64,000 nt of DNA from Rhineura floridana (GCF_030035675.1 NC_084495.1:12245001-12309000), one strand, 5' to 3'; counted from the stretch's first letter, positions 11,424-22,168 are shown. Translations and numbers: made by a program. Notes: generated from the sequence alone by a model not told the origin.

Positions 11424-11585
11424 GCCTCCAAGGTCCTCCTGGGCCACGCGGACCACCAGGCCCAGCCTCCAATCAAGGCGATACAGGTGCCCCTGGCTTC
11501 CCTGGTCCTCCTGGTATACCAGGCCTCAAAGGTGACATGGGCATCTCTGGGCTAAGTGGCGTTCCGGGCGCATCAGGGTTTAAAG
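11424..11585 (+). CDS. COL4A6: COL4A6 collagenous exon (162 bp)
   Basis: The acceptor TTGCCCTAG precedes it and AAAG/GTATGG follows. It encodes [13 protein letters not shown], a short break at [10 protein letters not shown], and then regular Gly-X-Y to GASGFKG. It is the longest collagenous exon in the window. Confidence 0.92.
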
Positions 11586-11639
11586 GTATGGTGTTAACCT
11601 TCAATTTTTTTATTTTTAAAGAACCTCCGGTAGTATAAA

Positions 11640-11735
11640 ATTCTCTTTATTTTAGTAAACCGCTTAGAGGTTCTGTTACTGTCAAGTGGTATATAAATTT
11701 GGTTAAATAAATAAAATAAAATTTCCTTCCAGCCA
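11640..11735 (+). repeat. LINE 3' end fragment
   Basis: The sequence 'AAACCGCTTAGAGGTT...AAGTGGTATATAAAT' followed by AAATAAA repeats is the typical worn 3' end of a lizard LINE. Similar ends occur at 33.45 and 58.95 kb. Confidence 0.55.
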
Positions 11736-12597
11736 TTGGTGTGATCAAATCGGCTGTGATGGATATTAAACGGAAAAGGGCCTTGTGTGTGTTCCTGTTG
11801 AAACTGTATGAAACAAGGGTGGGAAACTGGATCAGGCTGACGGGTTGGATCCTTAATCCCACCACCACCACCACCACCACCTGTGGGCCAACTGGCCATA
11901 GGGCCTTATGGTAAAGGGTGGGTAGGAAATCTAATAAAATAAATATACAATGAATGGTGACAGGTGGGTGGGACCTTTCACTTGTCAGTCACCCTATGTC
12001 ATAATGACACTGGGTAATTGACAGATGTCAGAGTTTGAAGAGGCTCCCTGTAACTGCTGATCAGCACCAGTGGGGGTCCCTGTCAGCACCGATTATACAA
12101 TGTTTGGTACAGGGCAGATGGCTGTGGTTTGTTGGCCTTGCGGACCAAATGGGGACCTGCGTCAGTTCACCACCTTGCAGTTCACCACTTTTAAGAAGCT
12201 CACAGGGTTAATGGATTCAGTTCAGCTTTGCATCTGCCAAGGTCAATGGAAAGTTCTGCCACACCATTCAGTAGGAAGGTAGACAAGTGCCAGGTGGATG
12301 CATAGATTCTTCCATCTCTTGCTCTTTCTTTTGAGTGTTAAATAGGACAACAGTACTTTGAACTGGAGCTTAGATGTTCTCTATATTCACTTTTTATAGC
12401 CAACGCTGACGATACCGGGTAGGTGAAACTATCTCCAAAAGAGCAGTGCTACCTAGAGCAAACGAAAATTGCATTTCCCGATGCAACTGGAATCCCCCCT
12501 TGTCTCTTTTCAAAGCACTTGCTAAAAGAGGGTGGGCCATGCAGTTGGACTTTGCATGCGGCTATGGTTGACCTCCCTTAATGTGACTGCAGGGTCC

Positions 12598-12765
12598 ACT
12601 GTTGGAGAGCCAGCGTCTGGTGTGCTGGACTAGAGCCTGGAAGACTCAGCCATGAAGCTCACCGGGTAACATCAGGCCAGTTACTCCACACTTGGGGGCA
12701 GGCATGAGCCTCTGGGACAGAGAAGTCTAACCTCAGAAGAGAGACAAGCATCTGAAGCCCTCAAG
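12598..12765 (+). repeat. tRNA-derived SINE, degenerate
   Basis: A worn copy of the SINE at 7.1 kb, recognisable by 'GTGTGCTGGACTAGAGCCTGG' and 'GCCATGAAGCTCACCGGGTAAC'. Confidence 0.5.
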
Positions 12766-12847
12766 AGTTCTTCTCTGGATCTTCGTCATTTTGTTTTTAC
12801 ACGATGCAGCTACCAAAATTGCCATTTGCACCCTGAGGGATCGGCAC

Positions 12848-13298
12848 CAGGGCCGGTTCTAAAGTGCAGCCAGGTGGAGCACTGGCCCGATGGCCCCTGG
12901 AGCTACAGGGGGCCCCTCAGCCACCCCTCCGCTCCCCTTCCACAATCCGCAGGCCTCCTACACCTCCCACTTACCTGTCTGCTGTCTTTTACCATTGCCC
13001 TTAACGAAGATGGCGGCCGCGGTTTCCCTAAGGTACTGAAGCCCCTGCCGCCATCTTAGTTGATGGCAGAGATGCGCGTGCACAGCACGCACGCGTGCCA
13101 TCAACAAAGATGGCGGCAGAAGCGTCATCCCCTTAGGGAAACCACGGCCGCCATCTCTGTTAAGGGCAATGGTAAAAGACAGCAGACAGGTAGGTGGGGG
13201 CTGTGGGCGGGCGGGCGGGCTCGCACACGTGCACACACATACCAGGGCCCGGGGCAAGCTGATGCCCAAGGGCCCTGACATTCCTGGAGCCGGTCCTG
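12848..13298. repeat. Fold-back hAT MITE with 8-bp TSD
   Basis: This 451-bp imperfect palindrome begins CAGGGCCGGTTC and ends GAGCCGGTCCTG. It is flanked by exact 8-bp direct repeats ATCGGCAC (12840-12847 and 13299-13306). The arms match for long stretches, for example CTGTCTTTTACCATTGCCCTTAA on the left against its reverse complement near 13150-13180. CAGGGCCGG ends and an 8-bp duplication are typical of hAT non-autonomous elements. It is CpG-rich and has no transposase. Confidence 0.88.
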
Positions 13299-13894
13299 AT
13301 CGGCACAGCAGGAGAGGGGCTTCTTCAACTGTTTTAGTGTGCCTGAAGCCACCTCTGCCCTCTGAGCTATTTTTTTTCAATCAGAGATTTTTATTTTGAA
13401 GCAAAGTTTAAAAATAGAAGCAACGGCAAAAACTTAACAAAAAAACCATCCAGATTGCTAAAGAAGTGAAGATAATCAACTAGCTCATGAACTATATCAT
13501 GTATAGCTTGCATGTGCTGTATGCATCCTAAATGGGGAAAAAACTGTAGGCACCTGTACTTGACTGGAATTTGATTAGAAACTTCAATGGGCTTCCACAT
13601 TGGAAAGAAACAGAAACCCTGTTGCCCTCATATCTTTTTTTTAAATGAGAATTCCTTGCTTGCTTCACTTGCTGAGTAAGTTTGTATATAATTGCAGTTT
13701 CCAGATTTTTATTAATCCACTGCTGTTTAGATGGTTGCTGTATTTTACCTTCAAAATGGAGAAAAATAAGAGGAGAGGAAGCAGATTATTTCTGAAATAT
13801 CTGTAGATAGTTGGCATGTTCTGAAATGTTTGTTTAAGACATTTATATCCTGCTTTTCCATCATATTGATGGCAAAGGTGGTATAAGACTGTAT

Positions 13895-14030
13895 ATCAGG
13901 TTCACCAACCTGGTGCCCTCCAGGTATTTTGAACTACAGTTACCATCATCCCTGACCATTGGCTATGATGACGAGGGATGATGGGAGTTGTAGCCCAAAC
14001 ATCTGAAGGGCACCTGGTTAGGACAAGCTG
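13895..14030. repeat. hAT-type MITE copy, family A
   Basis: The palindromic pattern 'CCTGGTGCCCTCCAGGTATTTTGAACTACAGTTACCATCATCCCTGACCATTGG' is followed by 'GATGATGGGAGTTGTAGCCCAAACATCTGAAGGGCACCTGG'. The structure is the same as the intact copy at 42.07 kb. Confidence 0.7.
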
Positions 14031-14199
14031 CTATATGCTATTCTAAGAATGGCCCAGATTTAGTAATGTAATCATGCCTGAGTGCCTATGCAGAGATATG
14101 CAGCCACTGTCATGCTATTGACATGAGCATCAATACTGTGCCAGTATCAGTACTGTGGTCCGACACAGAAGTGAGTCTGTCACTTTTGTCTCTTCGTAG

Positions 14200-14298
14200 G
14201 CTTCAGAGGTGAACCGGGCTTCATGGGAATGCCAGGTAAAGATGGACCTCCAGGAGATCTGGGTTTTCCTGGACCAAAAGGTGAAACAGGCCGTCGAG
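14200..14298 (+). CDS. COL4A6: COL4A6 collagenous exon (99 bp)
   Basis: The acceptor CTCTTCGTAG precedes it and CGAG/GTAAGT follows. It encodes uninterrupted Gly-X-Y: GFRGEPGFMGMPGKDGPPG through GPKGETGRRG. Confidence 0.92.
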
Positions 14299-14484
14299 GT
14301 AAGTGTCAAGCAGGTCATGGGAGATGCACGACTTTGGGAATGGACCAAAACATGGCATGATGTTATAGATTCTCTATCATGCTGCCCATTATAAGATGAC
14401 CCAAGAGCTGAATTTCTTTTTGAAATTATTACGACTTTTTATTGAGTTTTCATATTTTGTTTAGTTTTGCTTTCTCTCTGTTTC

Positions 14485-14640
14485 ATAGAATAGTAGAGTT
14501 GGAAGGGGCCTATAAGGCCATCAAGTCCAACCCCCTTGTTTCCTGTTTGTTATACAGGAAAAAAATTCTGGGATTGTAATGGGCTCGAGGGATTTCTAAC
14601 CGCTACCTGTCAATATCATGCAGTCATTGCGGGTCACTCT
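14485..14640 (-). repeat. CR1 LINE 3' end fragment
   Basis: 'CATAGAATAGTAGAGTTGGAAGGGGCC' and 'GGCCATCAAGTCCAACCCCCTTG' are the reverse complement of the well-known CR1 3' end. Confidence 0.8.
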
Positions 14641-14658
14641 CCTATGTGTTATATGCAG

Positions 14659-14805
14659 GGTTCCCTGGGCTTCAAGGGGCTGCAGGCCTGACGCAGAGAC
14701 CTGAAGAAGTCAAAGTTCCTCCAGGCTTAATTGGACTGCCAGGAATTGATGGCTTCCCTGGTTTGAACGGAGATCCTGGGTTCCAGGGACTAATCGGACA
14801 GCAAG
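14659..14805 (+). CDS. COL4A6: COL4A6 collagenous exon (147 bp)
   Basis: The acceptor TATATGCAG precedes it and CAAG/GTAAAA follows. It encodes GFPGLQGAAG, a longer interruption (GLTQRPEEVKVPPG), and then GLIGLPGIDGFPGLNGDPG to GLIGQQG. Confidence 0.92.
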
Positions 14806-15690
14806 GTAAAATGAGCACCTTGCACAAATGCCTTCAATTCACTTACGGGGAAATGAAAATCTGGGCCTCTGTATTTAGAGGAAGTTGACTGCAGACTTTC
14901 TCAAGGAGATGTCTGTCAACCGCCGTTAGCTCACAGGAGCTAAATAGAACCTCCAGCTTCAGTGGCAGCATAGCTCTGCATACTTATTTGTCGGGGCAAC
15001 TGTGGGAGAGATCTGTGGCCTTCATTCTCTGCTCATGGTCTGTCTGGAAGCTTCTGGTTGGTTGCTCTAGGAAAGTGGGATGCTGGGATAGATATCCCCC
15101 CTCTGCCTTTCATGTGGGACAGATCTTCCCATGAAAGGGCGGGATAGTCAGCCCAGCTGGAATTCTTACTTCACGTATGCACCTCTGCAAAGTGAGCTAT
15201 CCTGAGAGGTTTAGTAGTTAATAACAGTGCGGTTTATTTGGTCTACAGACCATAAACATCAAATACAGCATAGGGTTATCACAATAACCACACACCCCAA
15301 AAGACAATGTACATGCTCACATATTTTGTCTTTTAAACTGCTGTATATTACAGCAAAATCCATAAACAAGCCAAAATAGTTTTTAAAAATGCAGACAATT
15401 TTGTCTCAGAACACCCCTGCCCTTTAATAATTGTGACCTGGGTTGGAAGGCTGTAGCAAAGGATCATGGCTATATTTTCTGTGGTTTAGAATCTGCCATT
15501 AAAATTGAGGCATAACGTTTATCTACACTTGGAGAATTCAGATAAAGTACTGTGGAGAAAACGGGTAACATCTAAACAGAACTTACTTTTAGATTCTGTG
15601 CTGGTTACACATAAATGCTCTGCGTTTTGGATGCCACCACTGCTTCTGCCCAGCAGTGATGCTCATGAAGCGGCCGTTTTAGAAATCATT
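14806..15690 (+). other. COL4A6 intron, nothing recognised
   Basis: No gene or clear repeat family is recognised here. Confidence 0.35.
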
Positions 15691-15694
15691 GCCC

Positions 15695-15828
15695 CAAACT
15701 GTGTTGAATGGAAAGGCTGGACTACAGCACCCATCATGCCTAGCACTGGCCATGCTGGCTGGGGCCGATGGAAGTGGGAGCCCAACAACTTCTGGAGGGC
15801 CACAGGTTCCCCATCCCGGTGCTTGCAG
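15695..15828. repeat. hAT-type MITE copy, family A
   Basis: It contains 'GGCTGGACTACAGCACCCATCATGCC' and 'CTTCTGGAGGGCCACAGGTTCCCCATCCC'. It directly abuts the different MITE at 15843. Confidence 0.65.
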
Positions 15829-15842
15829 TCATGGCAGTTATC

Positions 15843-16180
15843 TAGGGTTGCCAGGTTCATGGCCTGAGACTGATCCTGTATCTTTAGGAGAAGAGAAAGT
15901 CAGCCAAGTGCCGGTGTTCTTGGAACATTGTAATGGGAAAAACCACAAGGTAGAATTCTCCCTTCCCCCTGCACAACCTTTAAAGATACAGAAGACCTCT
16001 TCGTTGCTAGGCCCAGCCTCCAAGAGGTCTTCTGTAGCTTTAAAAGTTGTGCAGGCGGAAGGGAGAATTCCACCTTGTAGTTTTTCCCATTACAGGGTTG
16101 CAAGAACACCCGCACTTGGCTGGCTTTCTCTTCTCCTAAAGATACAGGATCAGTCTCAGGCCATGGACCTGGCAACCCTA
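15843..16180. repeat. Fold-back hAT MITE with 8-bp TSD (second type)
   Basis: This 338-bp palindrome has termini TAGGGTTGCCAGGT and its reverse complement ACCTGGCAACCCTA, and is flanked by exact 8-bp repeats CAGTTATC (15835-15842 and 16181-16188). The two arms pair over nearly their full length; for example, GATCCTGTATCTTTAGGAGA on the left matches the right arm in reverse. The size of the target duplication points to hAT. No coding potential. Confidence 0.87.
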
Positions 16181-16204
16181 CAGTTATCTCTTGTTGTTCC
16201 TGGA

Positions 16205-16662
16205 CTAAGGACATAAGAAGGGCCTGCTGGATCAGGCCAGTGGCCCATCTAGTCCAGCAACCTGTTCTCACAGTGTCCAACCAGATGCCCAGGGGAAGCC
16301 TGCAAGCAGGACCTGATCGCAAGAGCAGTCTCCCCTCCTTCAGTTTCCGGCAACTGGTATTCAGAAGCATCCTGCCTCTGACCATGGAGGGAGATCATAG
16401 CCATTGCTTAGCCATTTGATAGCCTTATCCTTCATGAATTTGTCTCATCTTCTTTTAAATCCGTCCAATTTGGTGGCCATCATTGCCTCTTGTGGGGATA
16501 AATTCCATAGCTTAACTATGCGCTGTGGGAAGAAGTACTTCCGGCATTCTGCTTCATTGGATGTCCACAAGTTCCAGTATTATGAGAGAAGGAGAAAAAA
16601 CCTTTCTCTATCTTCTTTTTCTATGCCATGCATAATCTTACACACTTCTATCATGGTTTACG
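16205..16662. repeat. Interspersed repeat, probably a LINE remnant
   Basis: It begins 'ACATAAGAAGGGCCTGCTGGATCAGGCCAGTGG' and contains 'ATAAATTCCATAGCTTAACTATGCGCTGTGGGAAGAAGTA'. These are segments I associate with abundant squamate repeats, but I cannot name the family with confidence. Confidence 0.5.
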
Positions 16663-16667
16663 GACAG

Positions 16668-17052
16668 CTGGTATAGCACAGTGGGGAGGAGAGCCTGGCT
16701 GGGAGTCCAGAGTCTGTGAGTTCAAATCCCCGCTCGTGTCTCCTAGGTGCCAAGGGCCAGCTAAAGATCACCCCACAGTGAGTGGCTCAGGGGTTACGTG
16801 CCCTGCCACCTGTGCAGCCGTGGGCAAGCTGTGTAGTCCCAAGGAGCCCAGTTGCCCCCCAGCTGGCAATTGCGGACAAGGAAGGGGCTGGCTTGTGCAG
16901 CTGTGGCAAGCTGAGCAGGCCCTAGCCAACTGGGGAGGACTAGCCTCAGAGGGAGGCAATGGTAAACCCCCTCTGAATACCGCTTACCATGAAAACCCTA
17001 TTCACAGGGTCGCCATAAGTCGGGATCATCTTGAAGGCAGTCCAGTTCATTA
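16668..17052 (+). repeat. Sauria-type SINE (tRNA head, BovB tail)
   Basis: The tRNA-like head 'CTGGTATAGCACAGTGGGGAGGAGAGCCTGGCTGGGAGTCCAGAG' with the B-box-like GAGTTCAAATCCC is followed by a long body, the 'GAGGGAGGCAATGGTAAACC' block, and a 3' tail AGGGTCGCCATAAGTCGGGA that matches the 3' end of the BovB copies at 7.85 and 61.55 kb. SINEs with such tails are thought to be copied by the BovB enzyme. The insertion lies just upstream of the collagen exon at 17141. Confidence 0.82.
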
Positions 17053-17140
17053 TGGTTTACACTTCTTTGTCGCTTCTTCATGGACTGAAAATGGCTGCAT
17101 AGGAAAGAAAAGTAAGAAGTTATTTTTTAAAAAATTACAG

Positions 17141-17257
17141 GCCCCAAAGGAATGGCAGGTAGACCTGGTCAGATGGGAGCCAATGGTTTGCCAGGGTCAC
17201 CAGGTGTGGTCGGAGATCCGGGGTCTGCAGGTAATCCAGGACTACCAGGATATGAAG
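17141..17257 (+). CDS. COL4A6: COL4A6 last purely collagenous exon (117 bp)
   Basis: The acceptor AAAATTACAG precedes it and GAAG/GTACAT follows. It encodes [19 protein letters not shown] through [10 protein letters not shown] with no interruption. It is the last exon before the collagen/NC1 junction exon. Confidence 0.92.
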
Positions 17258-18009
17258 GTACATGTTTTTAATATTATCTCTCAAGTATCTTCCCTGGGGT
17301 TTTTTTTAAGATTCAGTTATCTTTTCTTTTTTGCATATTCCCCCTTCTGAATATTTGTATATAAGTATTTATCTGCAGAGCCTGACTTTAATAATTCAGG
17401 AACTACACCATGTAAATCAGTGGTGCAGTTAAATAATTTTAGAGTCATGACTTAATGGGTTTTACAGGGACCACCCCAGTGGCAGCTAGTGGCTCCATGT
17501 CAGTGGGACAGTGGAATCCACTCCAGATTTTAGTCCAAACTTTCAAGGAGCTGTCCAAGGTGCTCCTGCTGCTGAGTGGGACTCTAGAAGTTTGCGCCAA
17601 AGTCTTGTCCTGATGGCACCTCAGGAAAAATGTCTGATGTAGCATTCCAAAGATAAGTTTCAGTGCCAGGATCTAAACTTATACCGGTCTTCACAACTTG
17701 TGACACAGGCCACTGAACTCGATAAATGTCCTGTTTTGGGTCTCTTAGGCAGGTGCACAAACCAGAGGTCTATGAAGCAATATAGGAAAAAGGAAAAAGG
17801 CTTCCTTTAGAAAGTGGAAGTTTTTGTCTGAATGAGAACAAAAAAGAACACTAACCTTTTTCTAAATAAATGCTTGCAGACAGTAAGGGCTGCTTAAAAA
17901 AAACCTGAGGAGCGCATTGCTTAAAACGTGAACACCAGCAAGAAAACATTATTTAAATATATCAGTACCAGGAGACCATCTAGGGAGCAGTTTGACCTTT
18001 GGGTGACAA
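17258..18009 (+). other. COL4A6 intron, nothing recognised
   Basis: No gene or clear repeat is recognised. Confidence 0.35.
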
Positions 18010-18297
18010 GGGAATCAAAGTTGTGCTAAGGAGGATAAGGAAATGGCAGAGAAGTTGAATGAATTCATAGTGGAAGATACAGGTTGGACCCCTGTGTCTG
18101 AATTAACTTTCACAGAAAGGGACCCTGAGGAACTGAAGCAAATGATGGTGACTAGAGACGTAAAACTAGAACTTATTGATAAAATAGCTCCATTAATTCT
18201 TACGGGACAGGAAAAAGCTGCTGCAATTTTATCCATATTGTTAAAACCTGTGCCCCGCTTTGTGAATACAACAGGATTGGAAAAAAGAACTTGACTT
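18010..18297 (+). other. Unidentified open frame with protein-like composition
   Basis: A frame of 83 codons from 18043 reads as a charged, plausible protein (MAEKLNEFIVEDTGWTPVSE, later LIDKIAPLILTGQEKAAAIL) and ends in TGA. I do not recognise the family. It has neither the intron-phase splice signals nor the repeats of the collagen gene around it, so it is more likely a fragment of an old retroposed or transposon gene than a host exon. I saw no poly(A) and no terminal repeats. Confidence 0.3.
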
Positions 18298-18387
18298 AAT
18301 GGAGATTACCCATGGGGAGGAGGGCTGAAGCTTCCAGCCGTTGCCCTCTGGCTTTTTATTTGTTTGTCTCGAAAGGATCGTGAATGG

Positions 18388-18497
18388 CCCTCCACTCTAT
18401 GGGACTACAACTCCCATCATCCCTGAGCATTGGCCGTGCTGGCTGGAGCTGATGGGAATTGGAGTCCCAACGACCTCTGGAGGACCACAGCTACTTG
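18388..18497. repeat. hAT-type MITE copy, family A
   Basis: 'ATGGGACTACAACTCCCATCATCCCTGAGCATTGG' followed by 'GGAGTCCCAACGACCTCTGGAGGACCACAG' has the family A layout. Confidence 0.6.
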
Positions 18498-18853
18498 ACA
18501 TTAATGGGAACACTTTTTTTAATTTTCTAACCCTTGAGCCTGCGCAGGGGGATTTGGGGGCGGGTGAGACTGGGAAGGGAAGGGATAAACCTGTCTGCAC
18601 CCCACAAGCATGTTGCAGCCCTGATAACAACTGGGCGAAGGACATGCCTGTATAATTTAAGTCTAGAAAAACAACAGACAATGCTGCTCAAAAGCATTCA
18701 ACGTAACGTGTCGTTTGACTCTCGGAACCATCAGCTTGGACCTAGTTGGGCAGGGAAAAAGAGGAAGAAGATGGTCCTCCTCCATCCCAACCTCGGTCTC
18801 GTTGGCACCATGTCGACAATGGCCAGGATCCAACCTCTTCTGTTCCTCCGCAG

Positions 18854-19045
18854 GAATATCTGGGAAGCCGGGTCCTTCTGGTTTGCCCGGAATGCCGGGC
18901 CGCAGCATTGGTGTTGGCTACACCTTGGTGAAGCACAGCCAGTCGGAGCAGATCCCACCATGCCCCGTAGGGATGAACAAGCTCTGGGAAGGCTACAGTC
19001 TGCTGTACGTGGAGGGCCAGGAGAAGGCCCACAACCAGGACCTCG
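18854..19045 (+). CDS. COL4A6: COL4A6 junction exon: end of triple helix and start of NC1
   Basis: The acceptor TCCTCCGCAG precedes it and CTCG/GTAAGC follows. It begins with [16 protein letters not shown] and passes into NC1 with [17 protein letters not shown], the conserved [18 protein letters not shown] block and [10 protein letters not shown]. It contains the first of the twelve NC1 cysteines. The SQSEQ and YTLVKH details point to the alpha-6 chain. Confidence 0.95.
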
Positions 19046-19479
19046 GTAAGCAGGCAGATACCAACCTTGCCGGGTGGGGCTCGGAAGATGGAAGCAAAGT
19101 GGAAGCTATTAGCATGAGAAACAGAGGGCTCCTCTGGTGATTAAGAAGGCCAGAATGTTTCCTGTTTGGCCAAAGCTCTTTAGCATTCTGTGGAAGAGGG
19201 CAATGGGCACAGTGTGAGAGACTGGGAATCAAACCCATGCATAATGGACAGTGGTGAGAGAGGACCCCAAGTTTAAATCTCCCCTCTTGCCATGAAGGTA
19301 CTAAGTGGCCGTGTGCAAGACGCTCTCTCTAGTTCAGACACCCATGTGTAATACGGAGATTAATAATAATGGCTTACCTTACAGGGCTGTCGTAAGGGTT
19401 ACAAGATACTTGAACTAGAGCCTTTGAACATTGTTTGGTGTATAACTGCTAAATGGTGATATTACCAATTTCTTTTCTT

Positions 19480-19795
19480 TTTTTCCTTTAAATCGTTCTT
19501 TTATTTTGTTATTTCAACATTACAATTCATAACAAATTAATTTTTTTTAAAAAAGGAAAAGAAAAACAATTTAAAGGGAAAGGAAAAAGAACAAACAGAT
19601 CTAAGTTAAATTAATCTGCAAACTATAAATTACAATCAGGACCGGGTAAAAACATAATTCCGTGTTACATAATCAAAAGATTTGTTCGTCTTACTCATTT
19701 AGAACATTACAATTGTGCTAAATTACCTTACCAGTTTATTCCATATATATTATTAGCTATTTCTTTAAAAAAAAAAAAAAGTGGTACTAGGGTTA
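19480..19795 (-). repeat. L1-like 3' end fragment
   Basis: AT-rich sequence with T-runs at one end (TTCTTTTCTTTTTTTCC) resembles the reverse complement of an L1 3' UTR and poly(A). Confidence 0.4.
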
Positions 19796-20282
19796 AAGCC
19801 TCCCAACGAGCCACAGCCTCTGACCTGTGGAGGTTGGCTTAAGCTGATGGAGCTAAGGGCACTCTGCATATGTTCAGAAGCACCCGCTGTCTTTCTTACT
19901 GCATCAAATGGCCCCAGCAAGGACCATAGATCACAATGCATGTGGGGATGCTTCTCAGGTATTACATGGTCTCAGTCATGCTGTGTGCGCTCTGCCCTAG
20001 GAGGGGGAATTAGCATTCTTTGCCTAGCAATCCATCTTATCTGCCAGGAAAAAGGGGTAAGGCAAACTCTCTACACAAAAGACTGAGCAGATTTGCACGA
20101 CATATTCTGCACCTTACTTTTTTTTATTTATTTCTCAGACTTACTTGTACGCAGACTTTATCCTAAAATGTTTCACTCTGCTTTTTACTTCTTTGTGTTG
20201 CAGAATTTTATCTGGTTGAGGGTACGGATGCTGGAACCTGTGTTTTTTTTAAGCAAACTGATTTACACTTCCTAGATCAGAA

Positions 20283-20472
20283 TGCTGTTAAATTTCCAGA
20301 GTGGTTTAGCAATCAATCCCTTTTCCCAGGGAACTCTGGGAATTGTAGATCTGCGAGGGGAACAATTCTCAGCACCCTTCACAAACTGTAGTTCCCAGGA
20401 TTCTTTGGGGGAAACCATGAATGTTTAAAGTGGTATGATACTGCTTTAAATGGATAGTACAGACGGGGCCAT
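20283..20472. repeat. Palindromic MITE, family B
   Basis: The paired motifs 'CCCAGGGAACTCTGGGAATTGTAG' and 'CTGTAGTTCCCAGGATTCTTTGGGGGAAACCATG', with GTTTAAAGTGGTATGATA at the end, match the copy split at 4.77-7.07 kb. Confidence 0.65.
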
Positions 20473-20479
20473 AGTGTAA

Positions 20480-20951
20480 CCCAGAGGTTCGCAAACTGTG
20501 GTCCATGGACCACCATTGGTCCGTGAGCTTCATTCAGGTAGTCCGCATCATATCTGTAAAAATACAATTAAAATCATACCCATTTATTACCTTAATGCTA
20601 GTGACATCCCACTTTGCCAGCCAGCAGTGCACCTCTCCTTCTGGACGGATCTTCCAGTGTACGCTGACCTCTGCTTTGCTGATTTTTGTCTCTTTCCTTA
20701 CACTCTGTTTCCTATTACCTTATGGCACTTTGATGGGAATTTCACATCACAATTTTCTGTACTCTGCTGTATTATTGTTTTTGTTTTAAGAAAATAGTAT
20801 TTTTTTTTTAAACCATACAGCTCCTATCCTGTACACCCAGCAGAGCGCATTACAATTGCTACAACAGGCAGGAAAAACATTCAGTGGTCCTCCAAGACCA
20901 CAGCATATTTCAAGTGGTCTGTAGGAAAATAGGTTTGGGGACCACTGGTCT
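20480..20951. repeat. hAT-like MITE (CCAGAGGTTCGCAAAC... type)
   Basis: The left end CCAGAGGTTCGCAAACTGTG and the right end GGTTTGGGGACCACTGG are imperfect inverted repeats of the widespread 'CAGTGGTTCCCAAAC' hAT type. I could not find an exact target duplication. Confidence 0.5.
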
Positions 20952-21042
20952 AATCTCCAGGTAAGCTTTGTGCAAGCAAAGCAGGATGGAAGGGCCTGGT
21001 GCGAGTTGACGGTGCGTTCCTTGTCTTGCCTGTTCCCTGCAG

Positions 21043-21329
21043 GCTTTGCTGGCTCCTGCTTGCCTCGCTTCAGCACAATGCCTTTTATTTACTGCAACAT
21101 CAATGAGGTGTGCTACTACGCCAGCCGCAACGACAAATCCTACTGGCTCTCCACCACGGCGCCCATCCCCATGATGCCCGTTAGCAGCTTCCAGATCTCG
21201 CAGTACATCAGCCGCTGCTCCGTCTGTGAAGCTCCTTCCCAGGCCGTGGCCGTTCACAGCCAGGACATCACCATCCCACAGTGCCCGGAAGGCTGGCGCA
21301 GCCTCTGGATTGGATATTCCTTCCTCATG
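21043..21329 (+). CDS. COL4A6: COL4A6 NC1 central exon (287 bp)
   Basis: The acceptor TTCCCTGCAG precedes it and CATG/GTAAGA follows. It encodes the end of the first C4 subdomain and the start of the second: [57 protein letters not shown], and [22 protein letters not shown]. Six of the twelve conserved cysteines are here, at the expected spacing. NC1 drives chain selection and trimer formation in the ER and network assembly in the basement membrane. Confidence 0.97.
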
Positions 21330-21334
21330 GTAAG

Positions 21335-21795
21335 AGATCCATTTATTTATTTATTTATTTATTTATTACATTTGCATACCGCCCCATAGTCGAAGCTCTC
21401 TGGGCAGTTTACAACAATTAAAACATTAAAAACAAATATACAAATTTAAAAACACATTTTTTAAAAAAGCAATTTAAAAACACATGCTAAAATGCCTGGG
21501 AGAAGAGGAAAGTCTTGACCTGGCACTGGAAAGATAACAGTGTTGGCGCCAGGCACACCTCGTCACAAAACTTGTTCCATAATTTGGGGGACACCACTGA
21601 GAAGGCCCTCTCCCTTGTTGCCAGACTCCCACCTGCCCTCGGAGTAGGCACCCGGAGGAGGGCCTTAGATGTTGAGGGTAGTGTATGAGTGGGTTCGTAT
21701 CAGGAGAGGCATTCCATCAGGTATTGTGGTCCCAGTCTGTGTAAGGCTTTATAGGTTAAAACCAGCACCTTGAATCAAGCTCGGAAACATACAGG
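21335..21795 (-). repeat. L2/CR1-clade LINE 3' region
   Basis: A (TTTA)n tail is followed by 'CATACCGCCCCATAGTCGAAGCTCTCTGGGC' and a long conserved body (GGGAGAAGAGGAAAGTCTTGACCTGGC). The same sequence recurs at 35.45-35.80 kb. Being on the minus strand, its tail abuts the donor side of the NC1 exon. Confidence 0.65.
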
Positions 21796-22006
21796 CAGCC
21801 AATGCAGGCGGGCCTTTGGAGGCTCGGTGGTACCAGAGCCCGTCCTTTGTATGCAGATGGCGCTCAGTTCAGTCCCTGACATCTCCAGGTAAAGGGGTGG
21901 GGAAGGCCCCTCTCCCCCTGTAACCGTGGAGAGCTGCTGCTGACCAGAGCAGACGACACTGGGCCAGATCAACAAATTATCGCTCTGGAGAATAAGGCTG
22001 TGTATG

Positions 22007-22168
22007 CGCTATACCTTTCAGGCACATTCAGAGCATATTTCCCCCTTCCAAATAATCCTAGGAATTGTAGTTTCTCCCTTACAAAGCTACAATTCCCAGC
22101 ACCCGTAACAAACTACAGCTCCCGGGGGGGTTGGGGGGGTGGAATGTGTTTTAAAGGTATGGTGTATA
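22007..22168. repeat. Palindromic MITE, family B
   Basis: 'TAATCCTAGGAATTGTAGTTTCTCCCTTACAAAGCTACAATTCCCAGCACC' with the repeated AACAAACTACAGCTCCC arm has the family B layout. Confidence 0.6.

Noticed and set aside
12958-13399. Several open frames in the CpG-rich segment
   Set aside because: They lie inside a fold-back hAT MITE with exact target duplications, so they are not genes.
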